64,000 bases of DNA from Vandiemenella viatica (Eukaryota; Arthropoda; Insecta; Orthoptera; Morabidae). Positions 1 to 10,605 of the stretch are shown piece after piece. The notes under the pieces are model-generated. The model was not told the DNA's origin. It did no database searches and saw only the letters and a list, made by a program, of their open reading frames with translations. Made by a program: the position numbers and the translations under genes. The DNA is taken from assembly GCA_031002005.1 (NCBI GenBank), contig CM061918.1:61290531-61354530 (forward strand). Reading direction: 5' to 3'. Position 1 is the stretch's first letter. Each line of letters starts with the position of its first letter.

Positions 1-219
1 TCTTTCATCCTACTACAAAACACCAACCTCGCTGTACCACAATCTTCGCACGAGACACCTAGTCTTCTTAATTAAGGTTAGATTTTCCCATCCTGCGGTG
101 AATTAGAAGCATAAAATCAAAAGAATATCGTCTATCTGCCAGTATTTTTTGACGTTCGATAGTTTGTGACGTATCGGAATTAGGACTAAAATGAATACTG
201 CCAGTTTTAACACTATCTA
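1..219. other. Unassigned sequence
   Basis: No open frame, tRNA-like box or repeat border can be recognised here. It ends where a 5'-truncated LINE begins. Confidence 0.4.
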
Positions 220-1320
220 GCGGAAGATTGTTTGCTGATGATGCGTTTATTTATAGGGAAGTAAGAAATTTGGCGGATTGCTTAGAAATTCAGCGCGACC
301 TGGATGTTATTTTGGCTTGGTGCGCTGAGTGGCAACTTACTCTAAATTTTAAAAAGTGCAAGAAAATGAGCATAACCAACAAAAAGAATCCAATTATTCA
401 GAAATACGAGTTAAACAATACAGTTATTGATATGGTCGATTCTATGAAATATTTGGGAGAACAGTACAAAGGAACATGAAATGGGACATACACATTAATT
501 CGTTAATAGGTAGAGCAAATTCTAGGTTGCGATTCATAGGTCGAATCTTGAAAAATTGTAATGAACAAACAAAGGAGATAGCGTACAAATCTCTTGTGCG
601 TCCACATTTGGATTATTGTTGTGCCATTTGGGACCCGTTTCGTAAGGGGTTGATCGAAAGTATAGAGAAAGTACAGAGAAGAGCCGCTCGATTCGTTACC
701 GCTTGCTACAGTTCTTATGAAAGCGTTAGAGAACTGATTAGTAGACTAGGTTGGGAGTCTCTGGTAGATAGACGACACACGTTTCGTTTAAACTTATTGG
801 TAAACATGCGTACTCCCACTTTCACTTTTGAGTGTAGTGAAATACTTCTTCCACCACCTATTGGAGTCCAGGGCCGGCGTTACGGGGGTTAAGCGGGGCA
901 AAAGTACCCGGGGCCTGGGTCACCAAAGGGGGGCCCGCCGGCCTGGGTGCCAAAATAAATAGAAAACAAACACAAATTTTAAAATCTGCACCAATAATAT
1001 TAAACATTTTTGTATAAAAATGTTCTGAATTTATATAAAAAAGAAAGTGTAAAGTAAAAATATTTGGGGGGGAGGGGGCCTAAGATCGCTTACCCGGGGC
1101 CCGAGAGTCCTAGCGCCGGCCCTGTTGGAGTCGGAAGGACAGGAAAGATAAAATTAGAGAAATAAGGTGCCAGACTGATTCTTATATGAATTCTTTTTTC
1201 CCTCGTACCATTAGGGATTGGAATGCACAGCAAAGAGATTAGGTTTGGTGCTGTGCACCCTCTGCCACCCACAATTTTGTAAATTGCAGAGTATATATGT
1301 AGATGTAGATGTAGATGTAG
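220..1320 (+). mobile_element. 5'-truncated CR1/L2-group LINE, broken
   Basis: Remnant of a non-LTR retrotransposon reverse transcriptase. The frame opens at the catalytic FADD box (about 229-240), continues through QRDLDVILAWCAEW to YLG, then shifts near 476. The next frame carries the thumb/C-terminal signature SLVRPHLDYCCAIWDP and VQRRAARFV (to about 700). The gene is interrupted by a 256-bp hAT MITE at 869-1124. Downstream of it the end of the protein is still legible in another frame (FFPRTIRDWNA, about 1195-1230). The 3' end runs into a (TGTAGA)n tract at 1293-1320, as CR1-type LINEs often end in short tandem repeats. Everything upstream of FADD is missing, so this is a dead 5' truncation. 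Clade is judged by motif style only; Jockey-group is an alternative. Confidence 0.85.
869..1124. mobile_element. hAT non-autonomous element (MITE)
   Basis: A 256-bp insertion inside the LINE C-terminal frame. Terminal inverted repeats read CAGGGCCGGCGTTA at the left end and the complement of TAGCGCCGGCCCTG at the right end. It is flanked by a perfect 8-bp target duplication TTGGAGTC at 861-868 and 1125-1132. An 8-bp duplication with CAGGG-type ends is diagnostic of hAT elements. Deleting it restores the LINE frame across the junction. There is no transposase inside; the interior is G/C-run rich with an AT core. Confidence 0.92.
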
Positions 1321-1574
1321 AAGACAACTGGGTGAATAGCGTTCAACAGAGAAAGTTAGAAAGGACACAATTCGCTTGCTGTATAATTTCAACAACCCAG
1401 CAAAAGAACAAAATAGCAAAGACTCAATCATTTTTTAATGGATGAAGGGAAGGAGTAGTGAGAGGGGATGGTTGGAGCTACAAAAGTTACACACGGGTGT
1501 ATTGGTTATTATAATTTAATTAATGTTGAAGATCCATATTGCTGTAGCAATCCACCCACATACCTAAGTTTGGA
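1321..1574. other. Unassigned sequence
   Basis: No coding or repeat signature recognised. Confidence 0.3.
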
Positions 1575-1760
1575 TTACATAAAAACAAAAAGAAGTTCCA
1601 CTATCTTATACCTAAAATCAAGTACAAGCTTATAGTTATCATACCTCCCACGTTCTGTTCCTAATTATTCCACCAATTCACATTGGCCTCTTAACCAACG
1701 CGCTCTATACACTCTCTGCACTATTTTTTGCCTCCTTCCAATGACTCCGAACCGAGTTCC
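1575..1760 (-). mobile_element. LINE fragment (CR1/L2-group, antisense)
   Basis: Read on the minus strand this matches the C-terminal region shared by the LINE copies at 12735-13585, 46170-46865, 60190-60510 and 63105-63290. The common stretch corresponds to the KLxLDF block and the sequence just before it. Frames are broken and no ends or target duplication can be seen. Confidence 0.6.
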
Positions 1761-1855
1761 TTTTCATATCAGTTACTTATTGTGTTTTACAGTTATTTCT
1801 ACAATCAAATGCGGTTGCCTATCTTTGCAACCCATCCTTCTCAACTCCTGTATAC
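1761..1855. other. Unassigned sequence
   Basis: Short gap between two repeats; nothing recognised. Confidence 0.3.
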
Positions 1856-2070
1856 CTTACCGAGCGTTGTAGAGCAGCGGTAACGGTAAGGCCTCGTATT
1901 GGACGTGAGTTTGAATCCCGTCCGGGCATCCAGATTTTGCTTTTCCAGGAGAATGCCTTTGGAAGGCTAAATTTCTTTTCATTCCTTTCCCCTCCCCCCT
2001 CGATCCAGTATTTTTCCGCCTCTAATAACCTCGACATCGACGAGCGGAAATGCCTACGAAAGTACAATAG
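1856..2070 (+). mobile_element. tRNA-derived SINE, family A (diverged)
   Basis: Begins ACCGAGCG and carries a B-box-like GTTTGAATCCC, then the family core GTCCGGGCATCCAGATTT and the tail block TCTAATAACCTCGACATCGA (about 2021-2040). It is the most diverged of the recognisable family A copies: the A-box region is altered and there is no poly-A tail. Confidence 0.75.
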
Positions 2071-2359
2071 CACCATAAGTGGGTGTCCACTATACTCAAG
2101 CAGTGGTCTCATCAACCTTTCGTTTGCCTGTTTCCTCACTTCCATGGTACATAATCCATCACCATCTACGTTAACGCTAGGCCTCTAAAACTACACGTAA
2201 CATCGTTCAACGAGCTTATTGTCACATTATATTCCAGTATATTTACAGTTCATGTCTTCAGCAAGCAATACACCAGGAGTAGATCCCAGGATGTCTTTTT
2301 GTGTCATTATATTTTATTTTATTTTCTATAACTCATCGTCCTTATTATATAACTGTTTT
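2071..2359. other. Unassigned sequence
   Basis: No feature recognised. Confidence 0.3.
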
Positions 2360-2675
2360 CTCTCAAGGGTGGAAAGCTAAAGGTTGGTTGGATCATCCCA
2401 AAAGAGGCATAATAATCCTGGGATCAGCGGTAGGAAGGCCAGTTCCTTTCCTGCTTCCTAACATAACCGCGTAATCCCACCGGGTAAAGGTAACCTATAA
2501 TTTGAGATTGAATCCAAACAGCGGAAACGTTCTACCGTCCTTCACATTACACAGCAACCTGCACTAGTGGTGAAGGTCGGGTTACGGGCCTACAAATATC
2601 CCTGGCGAGACAGGGATTTGAACCAAAGACCTTCCATTCGCCAGTCAGACGCCTTAGCCATTGAGCCACCATACG
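2360..2675 (-). mobile_element. tRNA-derived SINE, family D
   Basis: On the minus strand this opens with a tRNA-like head: GGTGGCTCAATGGCTAAGGC (A-box region, about 2653-2672), then GGTTCAAATCCC (B box, about 2612-2624). The body contains a GGAAAGGAACTGGCCTTCCT block, which recurs on the + strand at 43571-43600. Body and tail differ from families A and B. It is not a functional tRNA gene, because the acceptor stem and T-arm do not close. Confidence 0.65.
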
Positions 2676-3898
2676 TGATATGTGTGGAAATTAGTCCCTT
2701 ATGAAGCTCAAAAAATTCTCCTGAAGTTTCCACTTAGGCCTATATTTAATTCAGGAGTGTTCAATAGTAACACTTAGTTTCTCAGTTAAATGTGGGGTGT
2801 GATACACTGCCCCCAGGTGTATCAGAAACATGGGTGTGAGCTTGAATTTCAAATCAGATTACAGTCAGTGACGTAGAATTATATTATTGTGATATAACAT
2901 GATTGATTGAACCACATCACCGATATCGCTCTTCACAATGCACGGAAGTCATATATCCCAGTCCATTGTATCCGATAATTGCTCTGTACTATCAGAAAAT
3001 AACAGCGGTATCTGATTTTACAGACAACGTATAGCCAATTATATTGTTTTTGTTTATTTGTTTAGAAATGCGTTCGGCTCTTCAGCCATTCAGCCAGCAT
3101 CATTTCTGTTTTAATTTTTCTCAGTTGTGTCAGATTCTTCTCGTATTGTTATTTATATTCTCAAGTGAAAGGACAGCACAGGACTTAACAGGAACACTTA
3201 ATTAAAACCGGACTCGAACCGGAGACCTGAAACGTGAAGCCAGCTCGCTAGCCAATTATACTGTATTTTATTTTATTTATGGCTTTAGCCAAAGGCTAAT
3301 GCAGCCAATAACCTCATACATACATTCGATTGATTTTATATTAGACCTTTAGTAGGCTACATGTAACGTACAGGGAAAATATCTTGACCACTTTCTTGCT
3401 CGGAACTGAGAGAGATTACTTCAGAGAAGGTATATCAATTATATTCAGACAGTTGCTTTCTCGCTGATTGATGTTGCTTGCAGCTCAGCATGAAGTGGTA
3501 AATATCCTCTACAGAATCTCATGTTGGGCACGTCGGTGAATTCACCAACCGCATGACGTATTTGCACCGCAGTCTTCAGCTGCAGTTCGAAAACTTGCCG
3601 CAAGGAGCGCTACGCTTAATAGCTGTCGGATCGTATAACGCCCAGAGTAAACCGGCCTGAGAGCTCCGGCCAATGTGGCCAATTTACTGAAACAAAATCC
3701 CCTGGATACTCATGCAAAGAAGCAGGTTTCGTAAGGGAAATCTTCGAAAAATAATTCACAGTTTTTATCCGATCTCAGCTTTGCACAGGTATACTTTTAA
3801 AAAAAGAGGAAAAATAAAAAATCCAACGCTCTCCCCCATTATTCCCCTTAAGGTAAAGTTACTCTTACAGATTTTTGGAAATATTTCTAAAACGACTG

Positions 3899-3904
<6 letters not shown>
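2676..3904. other. Mostly unassigned; small tRNA-like fragment
   Basis: No gene seen. About 3205-3258, read on the minus strand, holds an isolated B-box-like GGTTCGAGTCCGG, probably another SINE relic. Confidence 0.4.
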
Positions 3905-3931
<27 letters not shown>

Positions 3932-3978
3932 ATTGCTTTACGCCTTGTCGACGGCTAAGGTCATTACGCTCGGTAAAA
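3905..3978 (-). mobile_element. SINE family A, internally deleted
   Basis: On the minus strand the head (CCGAGCGTAATGACC) is joined almost directly to the tail (GTCGAC...GGCGTAAAGCAATAAGT), followed by a poly-A tract seen as T27 at 3900-3926. The B box and the whole body are missing. Another A tract (3975-3987) abuts the head. Confidence 0.65.
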
Positions 3979-4409
3979 AAAAAAAAACGAAAACGATTGG
4001 GAAATCGCACAACATTTCCTGCCGAATGACATTTGGCCGGTTCCTGTCGGACAAAGTCGAATTTGAATTTTAAAACATTGTTTTAAAGTTGGTTTGACGA
4101 CACACAAATCCACAGAATGTACCCGATCTCGAAATAACTTTGCGCTTGTATGATTTAAAATAAGTGAAAAAATCATGCTTACATTTCATTTACAAAATTG
4201 CAAATTAAGTCAGATTTATACGTGCAACCTTTTTTTTAATATATCCCGAAAACGGTAAGGCAATCGGCCAAAGTGGAATATGAAGGAGAATTTATACGAC
4301 AACCTGATCAAAGCGGATAAAACATTACAACTTTTATATCCAGCTCCCGAAAAACTACGGGTACTCTGCTAGTTTTGTATATCATTGAATGTCATCTGTA
4401 ACTTAAATA
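3979..4409. other. Unassigned sequence
   Basis: Contains a stretch (about 4240-4380) reminiscent of the short insect repeats that read '...accgatttgatgaaatttgg...', but too diverged to name. Confidence 0.3.
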
Positions 4410-4689
4410 CACTGAAGTGTCAAAAGTCACGTGATGGGGAAGATGCGAATACCCAGACGGCGGTAGCATCGCGTAAGAAACGTGTAAATATGCCGTGCAG
4501 TGTCGGGGCTTTCATTTGTGCTCTCGTGAATCGTGTGAAAGATTTTCTGACGCGATTGTAGACGCACGGCATGAATTAACAGACTCAGAACGCGAAATGG
4601 TGGTTGTCGCTAGACGCATGGGACATTCCATTTTGATAATTGTTCGCGAATTCAACATTCCTCAATCCACAGAGTGTGACGTCAATATA

Positions 4690-5261
4690 CAGGTTGTTAC
4701 AAAAAGGTACGGCCAAACTTTCAGGAAACATTCCTCACACACAAACAAAGAAAATATGTCATGTGGACATGTGTTCGAAACGCTTACTTTCGATGTTAGA
4801 GCTCATTTTAGTTTCGTTAGTATGTTAGTACGCTCTCCTGACCTCAACCCTCTTGACTTCCATTTATGGGGGCATTTGAAAGCCCTTGTCTACGCAACCC
4901 CGGTACCAAATGTAGAGACTCTTCGTGCTCGTATTGTGGACGGCTGTGATACAATACGCCATTCTCCAGGGCTGCATCAGCGCATCAGGGATTCCATGTG
5001 ACGGAGGGTGGATGCACGTATCCTCGCTAACGGAGGACATTTTGAACATTTCCTGTAACAAAGTGTTTGAAGTTACGCTGGTACGTTCTGTTGCTATGTG
5101 TTTCCATTCCATGTTTAATGTGATTTGAAAAGAAGTACTAAAATGAGCTCTAACATGGAAAGTAAGCGTTTCCGGACACATGTCCACATAACATATTTTC
5201 TTTGTTTGTGTGTGAGGAATGTTTCCTGAAAGTTTGGCCGTACCTTTTTTGTAACACCCTG
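4690..5261. mobile_element. Mariner-derived element with long TIRs, copy 1
   Basis: A 572-bp element between TA dinucleotides (4688-4689 and 5262-5263). Its inverted repeats are about 127 bp long (4690-4817 and 5135-5261), starting CAGGTTGTTACAAAAAGGTA on the left and ending ACCCTG on the right. The core keeps the C-terminus of a mariner-type transposase: SPDLNPLDFHLWGHLKALVY near 4838-4900, then RARIVDGCDTIRHSPG. It is therefore an internal deletion derivative, not an autonomous copy. It sits inside the Tc1 element of 4410-7145. Confidence 0.85.
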
Positions 5262-5600
5262 TATAATTTCCGACATTCCCTCCCTCTATGGATAATGCAG
5301 TGGCCGATCAGGTCTGCTTAATGACCGAGAACAGCGACGTCTCCGTCGAGGTGTAGGAGTTGACAGACAGACAACACTACGTCGAAAAACAGCAACACTC
5401 AATGTGGGACGAACGACTGCCGTGTCCGCCCAGCGAAATTTGGTGCTAATGGGATAGGGAAGCATAAGACTAACGAGAGTACTTCTGCTAACAGAACACC
5501 TGGAAGCGTGTTACATATGGATTGAACCCTAGATGACTGGGAAAAAGTTGCGTGGTCAGATGAGTCACGATTTCAGTTGGTAAGAACATACGGTAAGGTT

Positions 5601-6840
5601 TGTAGTGGTATGTGCCGGGAGGAAGGTAAGGGTGAAAACCTTTTACTTCTTTTTATAATTCAAAGAAATACTAGACTGCTAATTTATTGGGTACTCATAA
5701 TGGCGTACAGGCGAGGCTTATTTATCTTTAACATTAACACATTGAAATATTAATAAAGGGAACTAAGCAAAGCCTCTTCTTACAATTGCCAACATATTCA
5801 TAAACAAATAAAGCATTAAATCACTACCACATTTAAAATTGATCTTGAAGCAAACTCCAAATATTAATTGGCAAGCAAGAAAGCTTCACACTTGATTTTT
5901 TTTAAATGAAAGTTCCCTTCACAATGATCGGGAACCATAAATCAAATACAGTATTGACATTAACTGTATCCGATCTCAAATGCCGGGCGCCAGGATAATT
6001 TAAATTATCCACCAAGTGTGGCTTTAAGAAAGTCTGCCCCAGCTAGCTCAATATTGGGGGGTGCGAGAACTCCTAATCATTCAGTGGTCGTTACAGGGCT
6101 GTACTCAATGACCAAATAAAAGTACCACACCGCACTGTAGAAATATTACCGTGACGGCAATGTATTTCCCGCGACGGCGAAATTACTATAGCCCCTTGGC
6201 TATAGCGGACAATGCACCACGTCCGTCAGCAAGCGTGATGAGTGCACAGTGACCTCACTGTACAGGACACGCTTATCGACCCTCAGGTTCGATGCCAAAA
6301 CGGAGCGATCTCCAACGTCGGAAGATCCGCTCCTTCCAGTCTGAAGTCCTCTCCAGCGTCCGCAGGAAAAACCTCCTCCCGTCGCTCGTGGTTTACATAG
6401 AGCAAAAATACACCGGCATTACAAAATGCAAAGGATAGTCTCTCGTCGATTGGTTCTGCCGTTTTCAAGCTTCTCCTACCGGCTGTGACGATAGGCGAAC
6501 ATTGTCTTTCTCGATTCGTGCGAACTCGGCATAGCCTGGGACTTATTCGTCATCTGTGACCTCCAAACTGCCCGTTCGGAGACCTGGGGTTGGGATACGA
6601 TCATTCACCCGGAGCTAAGGGATTATACGCTGACCAAATCCGTTAGAAAGGGTAGCTGGTGTCCATTGTCCCTGGCAGCCGCCGGCCCTGGCGCGACAAT
6701 CTGGCGCGTCTAACTGGAGGTCCCACAAACACTGACAATCCTCTCCGATAATTCCTTTCTTATTCTTTTTATATACAAAATATACAAAATATTATATATA
6801 AAAATGTACGGAATTACCCATATTTGGTCATTCTGTTACA
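5601..6840. mobile_element. Solo LTR of an LTR retrotransposon
   Basis: A 1240-bp insertion in the Tc1 transposase frame. It begins TGTAGTGG and ends TGTTACA, so it has TG...CA ends with the TGTA/TACA inverted dinucleotides typical of LTRs. It is flanked by a 4-bp duplication GGTT (5597-5600 and 6841-6844). The flanking Tc1 frame reads on across it. No internal gag/pol and no second LTR is seen, so it is best explained by LTR-LTR recombination. An AATAAA occurs at about 6114. Superfamily (Gypsy or BEL/Pao) cannot be set from the sequence alone. Confidence 0.75.
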
Positions 6841-7145
6841 GGTTCAAGTATGGCGCAGATCCCACGAAACCATGTTCCCAGTTTGTCAGGAAGGCATTGT
6901 GTAATTTGGTAGTGGCTAGATCCTGGTATGCGCTGTGTTTACATTGCACGGAATAGGATCTCTGTTCAAACTGAACCGGCCATTGAGTGGAGATTGTTAC
7001 TTACAGATCATTTGCAGCCATTCATCACCTTCATGTTACCAAACAACGATGAACTTATACCGGTCGACAATGCACCTTGTCACCGGCCCAAAATCGTTCG
7101 CGATTGGCTTGAGGAACATTCTAGACAACTCCAGCGAATGAACAT

Positions 7146-7640
7146 ATCTAGGACATCATTGAAAAATCATTTCGTGGATAAGATAAAAGTTTATACTACA
7201 ACCGTTATGATTCTGGTTTTTTTTTGTTTTTTGAGTATGTGTGTTTTATTATATGTAGTAGGCGCAATTAAATAAAACGGAATCCTTTAACTAAACATTA
7301 CAAGTGTAAGTAATATTTAATTTATCTAAACATGACAATAGAGCTCACGCATTCGAGTAGATGATAAGATTTTAATTACACTGCGATGGTTCTGTTTTTT
7401 AACTTTTGATGATTGATTCCCATGTATCTTGGTTCGCTCAACCCGAAAATGACCTTAGTTCAGTTTCGTCACATCAGATTTATTTTTTTCAATTCACACT
7501 GTAGCAGATTTGGTATATGACGAAAAATGACATAAATATAAGACAAAATGACATATTGAAATAGGTTTGTTTCGTATAAGACATATTATTTTGTGGCTTA
7601 TAATAAACAATATAGTGTAATATAATATAGAAACATAATA
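7146..7640. other. Unassigned AT-rich sequence
   Basis: No gene or repeat border recognised. Confidence 0.4.
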
Positions 7641-7642
7641 TA

Positions 7643-9083
7643 CACAGTCCAGTCACATTAATGTGACCACCACCTGCTTTCGACGTCAACGTGAAATAAC
7701 CAATCACAGAAGGCAGGTGGCAGCACATTACAGTGGAGTGTACGTATATAAAGGATGTCCTAGGGCATCTGAAAGCATTTCAATCGTTGGCGTAATGCAG
7801 AAACGTAGCGATTTATCCGACGTCCAAAAGGGAATGATTATTGGCTTTCGGGCCAAGGGTGTAAACATTTCGGAAACGGCTAATTTTGTGAACTGTTCAC
7901 GTGCCGCCGTGGTGAAAGTATACCGTGCATGGCAAAATGGCACTATTCAAAATCAGCAGCGTGGAACATGTTGTGCACCACGGGCTATAGATGACAGAGG
8001 CGAACGAAGGCTATGGAGATGCGTTCGGACAAATAGACGTGCAACTGTTGAACAACTGACCGCCCAGATGAACCAAGGCGCTACCAAGACTGTATCCTCA
8101 ACAACGGTTCAGCGAATGTTGCTGCCCATGGGCCTCTGTAGCAGACGCCGGGTTAATGCACCTATGCTGACTGCTGTTCATCGGCGACGAAGGCTGGAAT
8201 TTGCACGCCAATACCGCAACTGAACGTCCACAGAGTGGCGACACGTGGCTTTTTCCGATGAATCACGTTTTATGCTCCATCGGACAGATGAAACTTCTGA
8301 AAGCAAACACCTTGCAACAATTGCCGGAAGGATCCAAGGTGGAGGAGGGAGCATTATGATTTGTGGAATGTTTTCCTGGGTGAACTCATCATTGTGGAAG
8401 GCACGATGCATCAGCACAAGTACGTATCTGTCCTTGCGGACCATGTCCACGCCTACATGCGAATAATTTTTCTTCAGAATGATACCGAGCGTGGTGGTGT
8501 AACGGATAGCGTTCTGGCCTCGCATTCGGGAGGACGGCGGTTCGAATCCCCGTCCGGGCATCCAGATTTGGTTTTTCCATGGTTTCCCAAATCACTCCAA
8601 GCAAATGCCGGGATGCTTCCTTAAAAAGGCCATGGCCGAATTCCTTCCCATACCTTGCCCCCATCCTTTCCCGTCTCTAAAGACCTCGCTGTTGGGAGAC
8701 GTAAAGCAGTTAAAAAAATCTTCAGAATGATGGCATCTACCAGCAGGACAATGCGAGGTATCATACAGCTCGCAGTGTATGTGCGTGGTTCGAAGAGCAC
8801 CAGGATGAGTTTACCTTACTCCCCTGGCCAGCAAACTCACCGGATTTAAACCCAATCGAGAATCTGTGAGACCACCTCGATCGGATAGTTCGCGCCATGG
8901 ATCCTCAACCGCGTAATCTAGCGCAGCTGACCATGGCACTGGAGTCGGCATGGCTCAACATCCCAGCGAACACCTTCAGAAACCTAATTGACTCTCTTCC
9001 CGCACGCCTCGCAGCGGTCCGCTCTGCCAAAGGTGGATATTCTGGTTTTTGAGAGGTGGTCACATTAATGTGACTGGCCTGTG
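7643..9083 (+). mobile_element. Tc1/mariner element, DD36E type, nearly complete but broken
   Basis: Flanked by TA (7641-7642, 9084-9085). The 29-bp inverted repeats (7643-7671, 9055-9083) share the CCAGTCACATTAATGTGACC core with one mismatch between ends. Transposase starts at about 7795 (MQKRSDLSDVQKGMIIGF). An N-terminal helix-turn-helix is followed by a basic GLCSRRRVNAPMLT linker. The catalytic residues are D in VAFSDESRF (8257-8259), D in QQDNARYH (8747-8749) and E in SPDLNPIENL (8858-8860). There are 36 residues between the second D and the E, the spacing reported for the DD36E group of Tc1/mariner. A stop at 8221, frameshifts after about 8460 and an inserted SINE (8484-8718) kill the gene. 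The C-terminus extends to about 9050. Confidence 0.92.
8484..8718 (+). mobile_element. tRNA-derived SINE family A, full length
   Basis: Starts ACCGAGCGTGGTGGTGTAAC (A-box region) with B box GGTTCGAATCC near 8539-8550, the core GGGCATCCAGATTT, and ends in an A tract. It is inserted in the DD36E transposase between catalytic D1 and D2. The 13-bp target duplication TCTTCAGAATGAT is perfect at 8471-8483 and 8719-8731. The structure implies Pol III transcription and LINE-assisted retrotransposition. Confidence 0.93.
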
Positions 9084-9085
9084 TA

Positions 9086-9638
9086 TAATAGAAATTAGAA
9101 AATAGAACACTCACCATTTTAGTCATTGTGTCAACGTCTCTGGGGACCAGCTATGCTTTGTCTCAGGCTTTTCCTTGCATATGCTCTTCTGGGATCATCT
9201 CGATGCAGCATCCAGCATTAGTCCCCACCACCGACGGTCCGGCCAACTGTCATTACAGTCAACTCGCATCGTGTAAATGCGGCCAAAACAAAGGTTTTTA
9301 CTTCTAAACCCTACGAAAATGAACCTGAAGCAATAATAACCTAACAAAAAACAAGAAAACCAATGCTAGAAAGAAGCCGCCACGCACAAGATACCTTACC
9401 CAAGAATAGAGCTATTTGATGATAATGTTGGCCAAGAAAACACACATTATTTGTAATACAACGAAGATGTTTTAGCTTTAAGGACGCAAGAACGATAGAT
9501 CCGGGGTAAACGTGTTTCATTTAGTCTCAAGATCTTTGTGCTGGAGTGAAAGAAAACAACTTTTGTTTCGTATGCCTGTTACAATTTATATGATTTTCAA
9601 GATACATAACTTATTTCTGAGTAAAGTACATTGCTTTG
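9086..9638. other. Unassigned sequence
   Basis: No coding signal or repeat border recognised. Confidence 0.4.
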
Positions 9639-9648
9639 CAAATTAAGA

Positions 9649-9891
9649 TTTTTTTTTTGACAGTTTAACGTCCCTTTTTAACAACGTGGTCTTTAGAGAC
9701 GGGAAAGGATGGGGGCAAGGAATGGGAAGGAATTCGGCCATGGCCTATTGAAGGAAGCATCCCGGCATTCACCTGGAGTGATTTGGGGAAACCATGGAAA
9801 ACCCAAATCTGGATGCCCGGACGGGGATTCGAACCGCCGTCCTCCCGAATGCGAGGCCAGAACGCTATCCGTTACACCACCACGCTCGGTC
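9649..9891 (-). mobile_element. tRNA-derived SINE family A, full length
   Basis: Minus-strand copy: poly-A seen as T10 at its left end, tRNA-like head ending at the right (ACCGAGCGTGGTGG complement at about 9878-9891). It is flanked by a 10-bp duplication CAAATTAAGA at 9639-9648 and 9892-9901. It is very close in sequence to the copies at 8484 and 26047. Confidence 0.93.
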
Positions 9892-10189
9892 CAAATTAAG
9901 AGCGTCTTTAATCACTCATTTCTGATTTTAAGGTCAAGTGGCCATTTGGCCAATTTTTTAAAAATTAATTGTTTTAGGCACTAATCTTAATTCAAAGGTA
10001 ACTAAGAAATTCTAGCGTGTGCTAGGATAGTTGAAGTATGTAACCGCTAATTTTGATGACTTTAGGTTTACCGAAGTCAGTTTAAAATATAATCAAATCT
10101 TAGCATGGCCACTTTGACCGACTCTGCCCTACATTTGTGTTTAGAGGCGACTGTTAATGCTGTCTATGGCAAAGTGATAACCGAGAACA

Positions 10190-10490
10190 TGTTCGCAGGC
10201 ATGGTGGAGAGACGGCTTTCCATGCTGTGATTTCAGAACGTACGCAGGTCCAGCGACTGGTTTTATGTTTTTGGGCGATCAGTTCAGACAGCAGGACTGA
10301 GTCGGTTGTTGTTGAATGCAAAATGACAGTCCGCCATTATGTGGACGGAGTGCTGCACCTTATTGTGATACCCTGTATGTCCACCATCCAAATCGCATCT
10401 TCCAATAGGATGATACCCGTTCTCATACTGCGGCCATCGCAACACAAGCCTTGCAAGGCGTTACGATAAAGTGGCCAGGTTTTAACATTG
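10190..10490 (+). mobile_element. Tc1-like transposase fragment
   Basis: A broken piece of a Tc1-family transposase. Blocks readable in shifting frames include MTVRHYVDGVLH, a catalytic-Asp block FQQDDTRSHTAA (about 10400-10440) and ATQALQGVTIKWP. It stops just before the SPDLNPIE region. No inverted repeats are seen. It differs from both other Tc1 elements in the window. Confidence 0.65.
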
Positions 10491-10605
10491 GTAAAGCGCG
10501 ACACCATAGACGGGGGGGTGGGGGGGGGGTGTTCCTGGATAAAAAGTTGGTCTATATGGAGCAACAAAAATGTTTATATAACGCAAAAAATAGTATTGTA
10601 ATATA

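Larger units (their letters stand above)
4410..7145 (+). mobile_element. Tc1-like DNA transposon, broken, host to two insertions
   Basis: The left end reads TA then CACTGAAGTGTCAAAAGTCA, a typical Tc1 terminus. The transposase survives in three blocks. 4556-4685 is helix-turn-helix like (SEREMVVVARRMGHSI). 5262-5600 includes VAWSDESRFQL with the first catalytic Asp codon at 5559-5561. 6841-7145 includes VDNAPCHRP with the second Asp at 7066-7068. The blocks are separated by a mariner derivative (4690-5261) and a solo LTR (5601-6840). The third catalytic residue and the right inverted repeat are absent, so the copy is also 3' truncated. Frameshifts and stops are present. The right boundary is approximate. 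Confidence 0.8.

Noticed and set aside
1218..1445. Open frame with VDVDVDVE run
   Set aside because: It is the translation of the (TGTAGA)n tail of a LINE, not a gene.
8530..8560. tRNA gene candidates at the SINE heads (for example 8484, 17283, 20061, 26047)
   Set aside because: The A and B boxes are there, but the acceptor stem does not close and each is followed by a SINE body and A tract with target duplications.
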